Made by a program: the position numbers and the translations under genes
Notes under the pieces: generated by a model
Told to the model about the DNA's origin: nothing
The model's input: only the letters and a program-made list of their open reading frames with translations
Database searches by the model: none
NCBI GenBank assembly: GCA_021432605.1
Contig: MU271144.1
Location: 2,848,606-2,912,605 of the forward strand
Length of the DNA stretch: 64,000 nucleotides
From: Coniochaeta sp. PMI_546
Taxonomy: Eukaryota > Ascomycota > Sordariomycetes > Coniochaetales > Coniochaetaceae
Reading direction: 5' to 3'
Part shown: positions 12,020-23,700 of the stretch, piece after piece
Position numbering within the stretch: the stretch's first letter is position 1
How the letters are laid out: each line of letters begins with the position of its first letter

Positions 12020-14686
12020 CTTGTGGATAGTTGTCGATGACGCAGCTATTTGTAGCTAGTGGTATCCCCAAATTCACAGCAAACGGGTCTGATATTATTT
12101 GCTTGAAGTCACAAGCGACGCAGCAACGGCGCTGTGCTTCGAGTTTTTGCTGTCAATTGGTCTTCAACTGGGAAGAAAATGAGGCCAGACAAAAACCCTG
12201 CAGAGTGAAGAGGTCGGGCAAATGTTATTTATGATGTCGTTGGGTTCCGCGATAGTGGTCCCCGAAACAACAAGGCCGGCAGAGAGGCGCGCTATTGATC
12301 TGGAGCTGGACCCAAAAGCGCCAAGCGTCAAATATTCGAAATTACTGCCGTCTCCCCAAGAAGTAGTGGATCGACAAGACAAGCTGTTGGCTCCGAGGTC
12401 GACTTGTTAGCGACTCGTGGATCACCGCAGATTCTGGCGTAAAGAGAGAAGCTAACCTGGTCGGTGGTATGGGTGGTGAGGACAACTTCAGAGATGGAAG
12501 GACACACGCACAGAATTGGGCAGCCGCATGCGCTCTTATCAAGGAAAATACTGCATAGTAGGACGAGAATAAGAAGGTTCGGTTTCACATCCTGGACCTG
12601 GGGATGATCAGAGATAGAGGTACACACATATATGTCGGCAATCACGAGCCATATGGAGCGAGCTTCACAACAGCTGAGACTTCCCACTTCCAAGGAACGC
12701 CATTGGGTCACAGGCACAGCTTTTTCCATGCAATCTCCAGCAGCACAGAGGGCTGCCCTGCCCTGCCTGCCTAGGTGCCCTGGCTGCGAGGGTGTTATGA
12801 CGCAGACGCACATCGCAGCCAGCCAGGGATGGATGCAGCTCTGGGGACGGGCCTAGACCAGCTAGCTCCCTCTTTTTTTTTCTTGCGCGGCAGAGGACCC
12901 TGCGATCGAGCTTGTACCATACATAGTGGCAGGGAGTGGTTATCGCTGTCCCCATCCGCCCACCATCATCCGTTTCTCACGCTCGCGGGACAGGGATCGG
13001 ACAAAGCTTGGCAGTAAACTATGACGACGTTTGGGCCGCAAATCTTGGTGTTGGGGGGCAGGATATCACCGGTTGGTTTAAATTAACTTGCATTTTTCTG
13101 CCAAACTCTATAACATCATATGTTTCTGCCGACATGGAAGTTGCCGATGTGCAACGGTTTGCCAGGAACGGATGTATGCAGACATGGTAGACATGGTAGA
13201 CGTGTAGATATCTTCGGATGTCTTCTCCGTTGTCTCGAGATGTGTCGCCCTCAGAGGATCGCACAACTTCGAGGCCGCCAGAGTGCCACAGACTGTAGGC
13301 CGAGTCTCTATTGAGTGACACTTTTTGTTGTTCGACTGGTGCGGCGCTAATCAATTGCATCCAGTGGGATGTCGCCAGTGACGCGTTGCCAACCGGGTCT
13401 TTCTCCGCTCTCGCACGCTGCAATGCGCCATTGTCTCACCCAGCAATCCAGCATCATCAGTTTTGACTGATAAAAGAGAATTGAGGACAAGCTAGAATCC
13501 GTTTGGTGGCACCAGACTTGACCTCAGCTTGTCGGTTCGACACGTCACACGATACAACCACAGCAAGCATAGCCCAACGGTGCCTGTCTCAACATTGTGA
13601 TCGCACAGTCGTCAGTGACATTTGCCCACATCACGGTTACACGTACTACACGTACATAGAATGTAAAATGAGCGGTGGCAGTCACATGCATGGGCGATCC
13701 GTCGCATCAGAATGTCAATCAAGATTGGCGAATCGATGAGACTCCCGGCGACGGAACCTATCACAGCGGGGCATTTCCAATGTATTCACACGTGTAGTCT
13801 ACACAGTAATCTGCTTAAATCCATCGCTGGTCTCTGAGATAAAATACGTACATGGCACAGCCTTGCTGGACAGAGATCTAGACTTTGACAGAGTAAACGT
13901 TTTATGCAAGATCCAGCTACAAAGTGCCCCAATCCAGCTGCTTTGGCCGACGGATGTGGTCACACTGATGCGAGAGGAAGCTGCGATTGTGCTCGGGGTA
14001 GTCGATGTGGAGCACAATCTGTAGCCCGCATCTCCTGCTTCAGCTTGTCAGGGTTCATTCACATCGTGGTCATTCACATTCGGACAGACAGGGGTCAACT
14101 GGATTCTCTGGTCGCAGCATCTCCTAGCGCATTTTGAGCCCATTGTCATTGTCATTGTCACGAATCAAGCTCCTCTCATCGAAACATACCCTACCTACCT
14201 TACTAAGCTTGTATGTAGTATGTTATGCTTTAGCAAAAGCTTCGAGAGATAAAGGATCGGGGACAAACTCAAGCAACTCTCCTTTGTTGAACTTGACCAA
14301 AAATTATCCGGAAGCAGTCAGTCGCGATGAGAGTGCCATAATTCGCTGAATGTCATACATAACCTGAGGGTGCCATGTGCAGCACAGCACGTATCTTTCT
14401 TTCAACTACCGGCGTGGATATACTTGTGGTTGGGATACTTTCTTTATTTGCTTCATTGGCAATTGGGATACTGCTGTATTACCATGTCAACTGATATCGG
14501 ACGACATGTTGAAAGAAAGATAGAATACAAAGTTCAGGAGAGCCACCAGGTTCTCTCGTGGCTCTCCGGGTTGCTCTACAATCACTCATCATCCTGCTCT
14601 CCTCGTGCCTGTGATCTCGCAAAGTGAAAGTGCTCTCTCGAAATACCTCCCCATACCCAGATACCACACACTCAAGAGAAGCAGCA
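12020..14686. other. Large divergent intergenic region
   Basis: Lies between the starts of the CSC1-like gene (-) and the coiled-coil gene (+). It holds scattered open frames up to 161 codons (for example 12328-12813 on the minus strand, Cys-rich) with no recognisable domain and no codon bias like the neighbours. Small repeats: two GACATGGTA units near 13180-13199 and three TTGTCA units near 14144-14160. A CACGTG lies at 13789-13794. No gene is supported. Confidence 0.55.
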
Positions 14687-16315
14687 ATGGTAGCCGCAAA
14701 CTTGGACGCCCTCCAGCTCCCAGAGCAGCACCTGGCAGAGCACAACTCCGACCCAGCAGGCCATCAGCGCGGCTACATCAGAGCCACCGACTACAGCCAC
14801 CCCTACGCCTCGCAATGGTCGCGCCTGCACCACGAGGAATCCTCCTCGCTCCTCCGCCACCTGAACTGCAGCTACCTCTCCACCCACGGCCGTCCCCCGA
14901 CCCTGCTCGCCCTCAAGCAGCACGCCCAGGCCCTCTGCAACCTAATCCTGATGCTCGTGCCCACCACCGGCGCAGGCGAGATCGACGCCGCCCACGCCCC
15001 CGGCGCCGACTCCTCCGCCCCAGACCCGCTGGCAGTCAAGCACCGCCTGAACGACGCCTTCGACTTCCTCACCGACCTGCGCACCCCCTACACCAACATC
15101 GACCCGGACCACCAGCTCCCGCTCAACAGCCTGGTAAACGAAGTCCGCTCCCGCTCCGACCTGTCCGGCACAGAGTACCACTGCGCCCTAGCCCACTCGC
15201 CCCCTCCCCGCCCAAGGGGCGAACCCGCCCGCCCGTACGCCAGCCACCACAACCTGCTCATGCACGCCAACGCCTGCCTGGAGCGGCTGGACCACGAGTT
15301 CGGCGCCGAGGGCGGGCTGATGGCCCTCCTGCCCGGGGACGGCGAGCACGAGCAAGCCGACAAGGCCGCCGCCCGGAACAGCCTGCTGGGCCAGTGGCTC
15401 GGCTTCACGCAGCACCTGGTCCGGCGCACCCACGAGCTGGAGATCGCGTACGGCAACGCCCTGGACATCGTGCAGGCCGACGCCGTGGTGCCGGCCCAGG
15501 CGCTCTCGGCCCTGGGGCCGGATGGACGGTCGGTGGGGCGGCGGATCGCGTATCCGCAGGACAGGTGGGTGCTGGCTAATGCCGGGGATGATACGTTTGA
15601 GTACGTGCAGAGGCTGCTGGACGCGAGGGAGGCGGTGGATCAGGAGAAGGAGAGCATGTGGAGGGGCCAGGGGGTGTCGGGGGAGAGGATGTGGAGGGGC
15701 AGTAAGGGCGGGCAGGCGGCGGCCAGGGGCATCGTGGCTGTTACTGTCGGGACGAGGTATTATCGCCTTGCGGGCGGGGGACACGGGACGGTGTTTGTTG
15801 TGCCCGGGTGGGATGGGAATCCGGCGGTCGAGTACACGAGGGCGCTGGAGAGGAGGCCTGGGGTTTTGGGGGTGCCGGTTGCTAAGTGGCCTGAGAGGGT
15901 GAGCGAGATTGAGAAGAGGGTTGGGGAGATTAGGGAGAAGGATAGGGAGGATGGGGCGGAGAGGATGGTGGAGAAGGAGAGGGCGCTGAGGGCTGCTGCG
16001 GAGGGGGAGGCGCTGAGGAAGGAGATGGAGAGGCTGCGGGCTGAGGTTCAGGTGCTGGAGCAGTACCTGGGCGAGGGTAGTCGGGATTTTGCGAGGGATA
16101 TCGCTAGGATGAGGGCGCAGACTGAGCAGGCACATCTGACGATGCAGGCGCAGAAGGAGAGGTTTGAGAAGGGGATTGAGGAGCTGAGAGCACAGAATGC
16201 ACAGTTGGCGGCGCAGTTGAAGGATCAGCAGGAGTCTTTAAAGACGCAGCCGGGGGGCAGGCGGAGGTCGAAGTCGGCTTTCAGGAAGGCGGTATCTGAG
16301 GGAGCCCGGTCTTGA
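14687..16315 (+). CDS. Uncharacterised protein with C-terminal coiled coil
   Basis: A single uninterrupted frame of 542 aa from ATG 14687 (context GCAGCAATGG, purine at -3 and G at +4). An in-frame ATG at 14624 would add 21 poorly coding residues and is less likely. I do not recognise the family. Residues 1-95 and 185-290 look alpha-helical (LSTHGRPPTLLALKQHAQAL; HANACLERLDHEF; LGQWLGFTQHLVRRTHELE). A central segment reads YPQDRWVLANAGDDTFEYVQ, and a short beta-rich stretch follows (GIVAVTVGTRYYRLAGGG). From about residue 425 to 525 a charged heptad-like region (EKRVGEIREKDRED...KEMERLRAEVQVLEQYL) predicts a coiled coil. The end is basic (RRRSKSAFRKAVSEGARS). No signal peptide or TM segment is seen, so it is probably cytosolic or nuclear. 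Codon use matches neighbouring genes, so it is probably real. Confidence 0.75.
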   Translation: MVAANLDALQLPEQHLAEHNSDPAGHQRGYIRATDYSHPYASQWSRLHHEESSSLLRHLNCSYLSTHGRPPTLLALKQHAQALCNLILMLVPTTGAGEIDAAHAPGADSSAPDPLAVKHRLNDAFDFLTDLRTPYTNIDPDHQLPLNSLVNEVRSRSDLSGTEYHCALAHSPPPRPRGEPARPYASHHNLLMHANACLERLDHEFGAEGGLMALLPGDGEHEQADKAAARNSLLGQWLGFTQHLVRRTHELEIAYGNALDIVQADAVVPAQALSALGPDGRSVGRRIAYPQDRWVLANAGDDTFEYVQRLLDAREAVDQEKESMWRGQGVSGERMWRGSKGGQAAARGIVAVTVGTRYYRLAGGGHGTVFVVPGWDGNPAVEYTRALERRPGVLGVPVAKWPERVSEIEKRVGEIREKDREDGAERMVEKERALRAAAEGEALRKEMERLRAEVQVLEQYLGEGSRDFARDIARMRAQTEQAHLTMQAQKERFEKGIEELRAQNAQLAAQLKDQQESLKTQPGGRRRSKSAFRKAVSEGARS

Positions 16316-17208
16316 TTTTTTGTAGTCTCTTTTGTTTCTGAATTATTGAGCAGAGGTTCAGTGGTCGAGTTGGATGCTTGGCTGGGTAGAAGAGCACCCA
16401 TATGGACTCGGAATAGGGGCTGCGGCTGTCCCATGTCACGTTTGTAAGTGCGTCAGTTGCGGTGTCCTCCAAGGGGTTCAGTTCCCTTTCTTGATTTCGT
16501 ATTGTTTCTGTTTATTACCTCACTACGTCCGTAGCTTGTCGCGTGTTCTACCCTGGGTGTCTGATTCAATCTCATCCTGGTTGTACAGTTGTGTTTGATT
16601 CCATCGTCGCAACAGGAGCGAGGAAACGTTGCCCAAGTCCTTAGACAGACACACTTGCAATCTGTCAAAGGTTACGTCGCTGCGGCCTGTGCGAGTCCCT
16701 GATGATTGACGATTTGACAGGGATCGCGGCGACACTCCTGGAGAGTGAGTTGCAGAGGGCGGGGTTGTCCGGGTTGTCGGCGCCTCCTTGGTTGCCCGGC
16801 AACCACAAGTCAGCACGGCGATGGAAACAAGGGTCGTCGCTCTGACAAAGTGCACGCTGGCCAGACCCCGCCAGATTCCAACTCAATTTCATCTGTCTGT
16901 CTGATCAACATCGCTAGGCTGTTTGCTTCCGTGCCCACCTTGCCAGTTGTCGTGATACGTGGCCAGCTATTATAGAACCATGATTTAATATTCTCCAGCA
17001 TAACATACCAATTCACACATCATCATTAGCTCGATATCGACAGCGTGGGCAGTCAGGACTGCAGCACGACAGACAGCGCATCGTCAGATCGATCTGAGAT
17101 CAAGTAGGGCGGACGATACGAGGCCATGCCGTCGATCTGAGACCCTACCCGTGGCCTTTCATTCCCTTGCCAGAGACCACCACATTCCACTGCCGGCCCC
17201 ACCCCTGA
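16316..17208. other. Intergenic, 3' of the coiled-coil gene and 5' of the kelch gene
   Basis: No supported gene. The sequence near 17033-17100 is rich in GATC/CGAT words just upstream of the kelch gene. No clear repeat was seen. Confidence 0.55.
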
Positions 17209-20200
17209 ATGCCCTCAATGATGGCATCAATGCCGACAATCCTCTGGACAGCCCTTGTCTTTTGGTCCGTGACAGCATCAAGCCAGACCCTGCCATATGT
17301 CCCGACAACGATCCTCCCCTTCTCAGACTCGTCGGCAGCTGAGAACCACACCAACCGGGGTCTGTACATCCTCTCGCCCACAGACACCTCGGTCGACCTG
17401 CTATTCCTCAACACTTCGTCCAAGCTCGAGGCATCCTCGCTCAGCCCCCGGACACTGACCTCAGGCCTTCCATTCGTCGGCCAATCCCGGACTTCCGCCT
17501 TCACGGCCTCCGTAGCCGACGATGGCACCCTCACCGTGTTTGCCGGAGACTGCTCCACCCCAGGCAGCGAGGCCATATGGACGTACGGACAAGTCGTCTC
17601 GACGTCCAGCGCTCCTGGATGGGTCAAGCATACGGCCGGTCAGTCCAGCACCACCACCACCACCCCCGGAGCGCCGTATCTCCTGGGCGGCAGCATGAGC
17701 TTCTCCTCGACCATCGCTCCCGCCCTGTCGCCACCGGTGACCTACGTCTACGGAGGCATGTGTCCCTGGGCAAACTCGTCCGTCGCAACATGGCAGTCTG
17801 CCGCCACGTACTCCAACCGCATGCTCAAGGTCTCCGCCGTGCGCAGTCGCGAGGGGACCATCTACACCGCAGAGTCGACCGCCAGCAACGGACCGCCAAT
17901 CGCCGAAGCCGGCTTCACCCTCACGCCCCTGACGCCAGCCATATCTAACAGGTCAGGGAGCGTGTCGCAAGAGATCAGCCACGTGCTTCTGGGCGGCCAC
18001 ACGCAGAAGGCCTTCATCAACATGAGCACCGCAGCGGTGTGGAACCTGCCGGAGGAGACATGGAACATAGTCTACATCAACCCGCCAGCCGCGACATACG
18101 GCAATACGGAACTGGCCATCAAAGCCGTCGCCGGCACCGTCGAGAGCAGGTCGGGCCACACCGCCGTCCTGAACGAGGACGGCACCGCCCTGGTCATCTT
18201 TGGAGGCTGGGTCGGGGACCTGAGCCAGGCCGCGTTGCCGCAGCTGGCGATACTAGAAATGGGTTCGAGCCTGGCTGATTGGAGGTGGTCTATTCCAGAG
18301 CTGCAGCCTACGGGACCCGGCATCTATGGACATGGCGCCGTTCTACTACCTGGAGACGTGATGATGGTCTACGGAGGTTATGCCACTTCGTCGGCCGCTA
18401 AAAAGGAACGAAGAGCCGCGACCCAGCAACCCATGTTCCTCAACCTGACATCGCTCACCTGGTCCAACGAGTACACCAACCCGACGCCGCCGAGCAGCAC
18501 AGGAGGGAGCCCTAGCAGCAGCACTGGTGCCTCGTCATCCACCACCACAACCTCAGCCACCAGCACCGGCACCAGCACCAGCGGATCCCACACAAGCAAG
18601 CTAGGCCTCGGCCTCGGTCTAGGAATCGGCATCCCCATCCTCCTCCTCCTCCTCGCACTAGCACTCTGGTTCTGCCGACGCCGGCGCCAGAAGCGCCTCC
18701 GCCGCGACGAAGTCGTCCGCGGCCTAGCCCAGGACGCCGGACGGTTCCTCTCGACCGCCGACGAGGACGACGACGAGATGGCCGAGACCGAGCACTTCGG
18801 GAGCAACTGGTTTCCCTCAGGCTGGAACGGCACGGCCGCCCAGGACTGGTACACGGGCGGGAGCGACCCGTACGCGAGGGGGAGCCGGTCGCTCGGCTAC
18901 GAGACCTTGCGAGGCAAGAAGAGGTCCCACCAGACCTACCCGGCTCCCCCTCCCTTGCCGCCCGTCGCCGCCGCGGCGTCGGGACAGAACAGGTCCCGAA
19001 GCGCGGCCAGGGGTCTATACCTGCCCACCACGGGCATAGGCAGCGGCGGTGTCTACGAGTTCGGTCCCGGCAGCAGCAGCGGGGGCGGGGGCGGGGGCGG
19101 CAAGGCGACGGGGATCCACCCAATCTACGAGGCGGAAGACGAAGACGGCGAGGTCGCCTCGGCCGAGAGATCCACCTCCGTCAGTCCAGAGCACCCGCAG
19201 CCTGCCGACGACGCATCCTCCGACCCCTTCGTCACGCCCGCCACGACGCCTCGCGGCCCGGGTCCCATGGGCGGGATCTACTTCCCTCCCCCGAGCAGGT
19301 CGTCCACCACCCCGTCGCCGGAACACGTCGTCCGCCCCCACCAGGCCCAGGACGCGGAGGTGCAGGAGTGGGTGTCGGACATCGACGCCGCGGACGCCGT
19401 GCTGAGCGCTAGGATCGGTCCGCACGGGGGCACCACGACGACGACCATGACACAGGCTTCCTCTCTCACGCCGCCCAAGCAGACCGGGCGACCGTCCCGG
19501 TCCAGACGGAACAGCCTCAGCCTCAGCTTCCCGGCCGAGACGGCCGACGAGGCCAGGACGGGGAGTAATCTATCCGAGTCGGCGCGAAGCACGTTTTCTT
19601 TCGCCGGAGGAGGGGGGGCGTCGCGGAGCGACTCCGTGCGCGTGGCAGCTGCCGGCGCCGGTGGGGTTGGGGGTGGGGGTGAGCCGAGGCGTACGCCCAG
19701 CAGCTCGGGGAGCTCGAGCCACACCTACAGCACGGCCAGGACGCATGGGAATGCCAACGCCAGCTTTGCCGGGTTGCGGGAGGAGGGGCCGAGTCTGTTG
19801 CTTGGGAGCGCGGCGAGGGGGTATAGTCCCGAGCATTATCATGAGGATGACGAGGGGGGGAGCAGTCCGCCCGGGAGCCCGAGTAAGCATAAGCCTAGGC
19901 GGAGCTGGTTGGGGAGTCTGAGGAGGGTGTTTAGTGGGGGGTCGCCGGAGGGGAGCAGTAGGGGGGAGTCGCCTACGGAGGGGGCGGGCGGGGGCGGAGG
20001 GGGGAGTGGGAGTGATTATGAGCCGAGGCTGGTGGGGATGGGGCCTGGGGGGCGGCTGTTGAGGAGGAAGCAGGGGAAGGAGGCTTGGGGGGCTGGGAGG
20101 AGGGGGGGAGGGCTGGGTGAGGAGGAGGAGGGGGAGGATGATGAGTGGGATGTTGAGAGGGCGGTTGAGCAGAGGCTGGTGCAGATTATGTTTACGGTGC

Positions 20201-20727
20201 CGAAGGAGAGGCTTAGGGTGGTGAATGCGGAGGTCGAGAGGGAGGAGGAGGGGGAGATTGTCGATCCTGAGAAGGAAGGGTGGCAGGATGTGGGGGATGA
20301 GGATGTTGAGGGGTTTGGTGAGGGCACGAGATATAGGAGGAGTGACTACGGGCATGGCAGGGACGAGGAGAAGTTGGCGTTGGGGCAAGAGGAGGACCAG
20401 GAACGCGATGGTGAAGCTGGGTACGGCGGAGATGTCGAAAAGCTGGCTCTGAGACGGGACGAGGCGCGGGACGGGCATGATGCAAGGGAGACCCTACTCG
20501 AGGTCCCGGAGCAGGAGAGGCGGCCGAGCACGCCGGTGACGCCGACTACGTTCCATACTGCCGAGGCGGTCAGGATGGAGAGGCCGTCAAAGACGAAGGT
20601 GCTGGATGTGAAGGACAGTGTCGAGTCGCTGGAGAAGCCGAAGACCAAGGTGCTGCAGATGGTAGAGAGCATTGAGAGCCTCAGTCGAGGCGGCAGCCCG
20701 GCGGCTAGTCCGGCGAAGGACAAGTGA
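17209..20727 (+). CDS. Secreted/membrane kelch-repeat protein with one TM and a long disordered cytoplasmic tail
   Basis: A single frame of 1172 aa if translation starts at 17209; Met codons at 17218, 17221 and 17230 are alternatives and leave the signal peptide (hydrophobic TILWTALVFWSV) intact. The ectodomain (about 30-430) has kelch-like blades: VTYVYGGMCPW, SRSGHTAVLNEDGTALVIFGGW, and GHGAVLLPGDVMMVYGGYA. A Ser/Thr-rich stalk (about 430-463, likely O-mannosylated) leads to one TM helix, GIPILLLLLALALWF (about 469-490), with a basic stop-transfer RRRRQKRLRR. The remaining 680 residues are low complexity: Gly, Ser, Pro and acidic runs, with a purine-rich coding strand around 19840-20340. 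Near the C-terminus a roughly 17-residue unit occurs twice (TKVLDVKDSVESL and TKVLQMVESIESL). This architecture is widespread in Pezizomycotina but lacks an established role; surface sensing or polarity is a guess. Confidence 0.85.
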   Translation: MPSMMASMPTILWTALVFWSVTASSQTLPYVPTTILPFSDSSAAENHTNRGLYILSPTDTSVDLLFLNTSSKLEASSLSPRTLTSGLPFVGQSRTSAFTASVADDGTLTVFAGDCSTPGSEAIWTYGQVVSTSSAPGWVKHTAGQSSTTTTTPGAPYLLGGSMSFSSTIAPALSPPVTYVYGGMCPWANSSVATWQSAATYSNRMLKVSAVRSREGTIYTAESTASNGPPIAEAGFTLTPLTPAISNRSGSVSQEISHVLLGGHTQKAFINMSTAAVWNLPEETWNIVYINPPAATYGNTELAIKAVAGTVESRSGHTAVLNEDGTALVIFGGWVGDLSQAALPQLAILEMGSSLADWRWSIPELQPTGPGIYGHGAVLLPGDVMMVYGGYATSSAAKKERRAATQQPMFLNLTSLTWSNEYTNPTPPSSTGGSPSSSTGASSSTTTTSATSTGTSTSGSHTSKLGLGLGLGIGIPILLLLLALALWFCRRRRQKRLRRDEVVRGLAQDAGRFLSTADEDDDEMAETEHFGSNWFPSGWNGTAAQDWYTGGSDPYARGSRSLGYETLRGKKRSHQTYPAPPPLPPVAAAASGQNRSRSAARGLYLPTTGIGSGGVYEFGPGSSSGGGGGGGKATGIHPIYEAEDEDGEVASAERSTSVSPEHPQPADDASSDPFVTPATTPRGPGPMGGIYFPPPSRSSTTPSPEHVVRPHQAQDAEVQEWVSDIDAADAVLSARIGPHGGTTTTTMTQASSLTPPKQTGRPSRSRRNSLSLSFPAETADEARTGSNLSESARSTFSFAGGGGASRSDSVRVAAAGAGGVGGGGEPRRTPSSSGSSSHTYSTARTHGNANASFAGLREEGPSLLLGSAARGYSPEHYHEDDEGGSSPPGSPSKHKPRRSWLGSLRRVFSGGSPEGSSRGESPTEGAGGGGGGSGSDYEPRLVGMGPGGRLLRRKQGKEAWGAGRRGGGLGEEEEGEDDEWDVERAVEQRLVQIMFTVPKERLRVVNAEVEREEEGEIVDPEKEGWQDVGDEDVEGFGEGTRYRRSDYGHGRDEEKLALGQEEDQERDGEAGYGGDVEKLALRRDEARDGHDARETLLEVPEQERRPSTPVTPTTFHTAEAVRMERPSKTKVLDVKDSVESLEKPKTKVLQMVESIESLSRGGSPAASPAKDK

Positions 20728-23700
20728 GATGGGACACGGTGTTTTTTTGGCAGGCCCGGAGCACACCGGTGGGCTCATGGATCGAACTGGTTCTTGGCCA
20801 TTGGATTTACCATAGTACTGAGCATATTGGGACGGGATGGGATTCTAGGCGCAATGATTGTTTTGGTTTATCGACATTATTATCTGTAACTACGTAGCAG
20901 GCTTGCTTAGGGAGAGATATCATTCAACAGGATCCAACACAATGCCGTATGAGATGGACACCGTATGCTGGTTTCCATCGTGCTCTGCAGTATACTGCGT
21001 CACAACAAATCATCAAGGGGTCTCCCAGCACACTGTCTTGATTCACGGTTTGACGTCAAGTGAGCAACTAGTCCAGGGGCTCAATAAAGGGGTCCTCGCC
21101 GATCAATTGACCCAGCAACGGCCGCCGACGTCACGGAAGTCCGGCGCCCCGACAAGCGCAGCAGATCGGCCGATCCTCATCTCGATTCGAGGGAGAGCGC
21201 CGGCCAATCGTCCCGGCAGCTTGTGTCATGTCGGTGACCGGAACCCGGCTTGACCGGGCCAAGACCGGGGCGGCGTGTTTCAGCTGCCCGCTTTTGGGTA
21301 ACGCGAATAGTGTAGCGTCGGGCCTAATTGTGGCACAACAGACCAGTGTGGATTGATTGGTGACATCATGAGTGAGAATCTCGTGGTTTAGTGAGGGTTT
21401 ACTAGTGAGTGTTTAGCGTTGGTTGAGTTCTGATCTTCTACTGCGGTAGTACAGTACAGTACCATAGTAGAGTCGGGTTGCTCGGGATTAATTCCGCTGT
21501 TTATTTGACTATACCTAAAGCACAGGAAGGGGATTCGATGGATCATCCCTATCCTGCCTATCTGGGCTAACATAATTCGATTGATTATCGCTACTCAGCT
21601 TGAAACTGCAGAACAACCTGTTGGTTAGACAAGCGAACAAGGACAATGGCGGTTAGTAGGAGAGACGAGACGGCTCGTAAGTGTTATGTACGACGCTCTG
21701 AAACCAAGCATGGACGCCATCGTGACAATGTGGCTGATAGTTTTCGGGTGATAACGTGAATACGTATGCTCAACTTCCACTTCCCCGCTGAGGGATCGAG
21801 ATTTGAGACCAGCCGAGCAGGCAAAGAGTGTGAATGTGATAAAGAGAGAGAGGGGCACGTATCCCAACCGACCGTAACCTCACCACCCTCAGGGGACTCG
21901 AGGTTTGTTCGTATCAGCCGCGGGGGGAAAAAAGGTGTGGTGGTGTTGAGGACCTCTTTGGAATCTGGATCCGGGTATAAACACGCCGGAGAGAAAGAGA
22001 TATAATGCAATGGCTGAAGGATATCTCACCAGATACGAGCCATTGCATTGCCTCTTTGCCTCTGGGTCGATCACATGAGATGGGAGGAGGCACACCTCTT
22101 TACGAGTGTGGACAGCAGCAGCACACCACTGGGTCGTCGATGTCGACAGTTTGGGGCAGAATAGTAGAACACATCGAAGACAATTTGACATTACCGCTGA
22201 CTGTGGCGGGATGTAGCATTTTTATCACGATGTTGATGCCATTCGGGAGCTGCGGCTCACTACACTACATACCATAGTAGTACACACTAGCACATTTGGC
22301 CGTTTCCCCGTAGCTCGGCGGTGGTCCACCAACGGACGATACGAGATGACGAGATATCAGACCACCTCCGATCGAGCATCGACTGCACCAGTAGTGTAGT
22401 TACAGTACAGTACCTTAGTTGACCACACGATGCAGGGCTACCTATACAAACATACCAACATGTTGACTGACTTCTTGGGCCGAGTCAAGATAGATGCGAA
22501 TCTACTGTGTGAGCTTAGAGATACCGGTAGATAGGATGAGAGTGTGCCCCTTGTGGTTGGGGCGAATATGTTTCCAAAAGGGGCCGAGTAAGTAAATTGC
22601 AGGGTGAAGGCAACGTTTTCGTACCAGAGCAGCAGAGATGCCACACACAGATCGTGGTGGCTGACAGCTCCGGGAGTCTCGAAATGCGGAGTATCATCAA
22701 AAGATACCCGACCTTGCTGTGTACCATATGTAGTGTAGTGTAGATGCACAATGCACAATGCAGAAGCGAGACGACGCTGACGATGCCGGGGTTGACCAAC
22801 CTCTCCTTTACTGCAGTAGTTGTACACAGGACGGAGTTCTACACTATGTACCTTAGTCTTGACTTGTTGCGGTTGGATCTGTTGATCTCTCAAACCGGCG
22901 ATAGCACCTGCTTTCTCTTCTAGTGTACTTGCCTGCACTTCTGCAGAGTTCTCGGCAGAACAGATAAGGTGGCTGAGCGCCATCTTCTACCACTGCCTAC
23001 TATGCAGTAGTATATCTCCCGTACACAGACTATATATTGTGGCATAGAATATTCTCGCCATCAAGATTTTCGAAATCAATTTGGGGTTGAACACTGTCGG
23101 TGGCCTTGATTTTATCTCATGGCAGCTTCCTTACCCGTTGCGCCGTTTGAGCCGTTCACGAAAGTCGGGCCAATGGGAAGAAGGCACGGACTTTGCTGCA
23201 GGGCGGCAAGGGCCATCCCTGCTACTCTTTTCTGCCAAGTGTAACCTCAAAAAGTGGGAGGAGGTACATAGTAGACATAACCCACCCACCAACAAACCGA
23301 CCAAATCCGTAAAAAAAAAACATTAGAACCAAACAAGGAGGATTCTTCTACTATGTAGTACACGAGGTTTGGGTAGGTAGCAGTGACCACAGAAGGTTGA
23401 TGATACCTTCCATTCTTCTGATAGTTCTGAAGAGACATGTCTTCTTCCGAGCTTGGATTGGCTGTCCCATCCAGATTAGAGACTCGAACAGCACACGGCG
23501 GTAAAGACAGATACATAGATGTTCTCCCGGCGCCAGATCCAACACGACGATCGTCCAATGAAGACTTGATTCAAATAAGGACATCTGAAGTAAGGATTGT
23601 CAGGAACAAGGCAAAGGACATGACGGATGAATCTGACTATGGGACCTCAGTCTAGTAAAACTGGAAGTAGCTGGTACCACAGTATAGCACAGATGATAGC

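Noticed and set aside
12328-12813. A 161-codon Cys-rich minus-strand frame, possible small secreted protein
   Set aside because: No signal peptide at its start, no codon bias, irregular cysteines; chance in a long intergenic region.
19570-20478. A 302-codon antisense frame opposite the kelch tail
   Set aside because: Pro/Leu-rich translation arising from the purine-rich sense strand; no start context or domain.
22438-22983. A 181-codon minus-strand frame in the gene desert
   Set aside because: No recognisable domain and codon use unlike the neighbours. A spliced gene starting MALSHLICSAENS cannot be excluded, but nothing supports it beyond an open frame.
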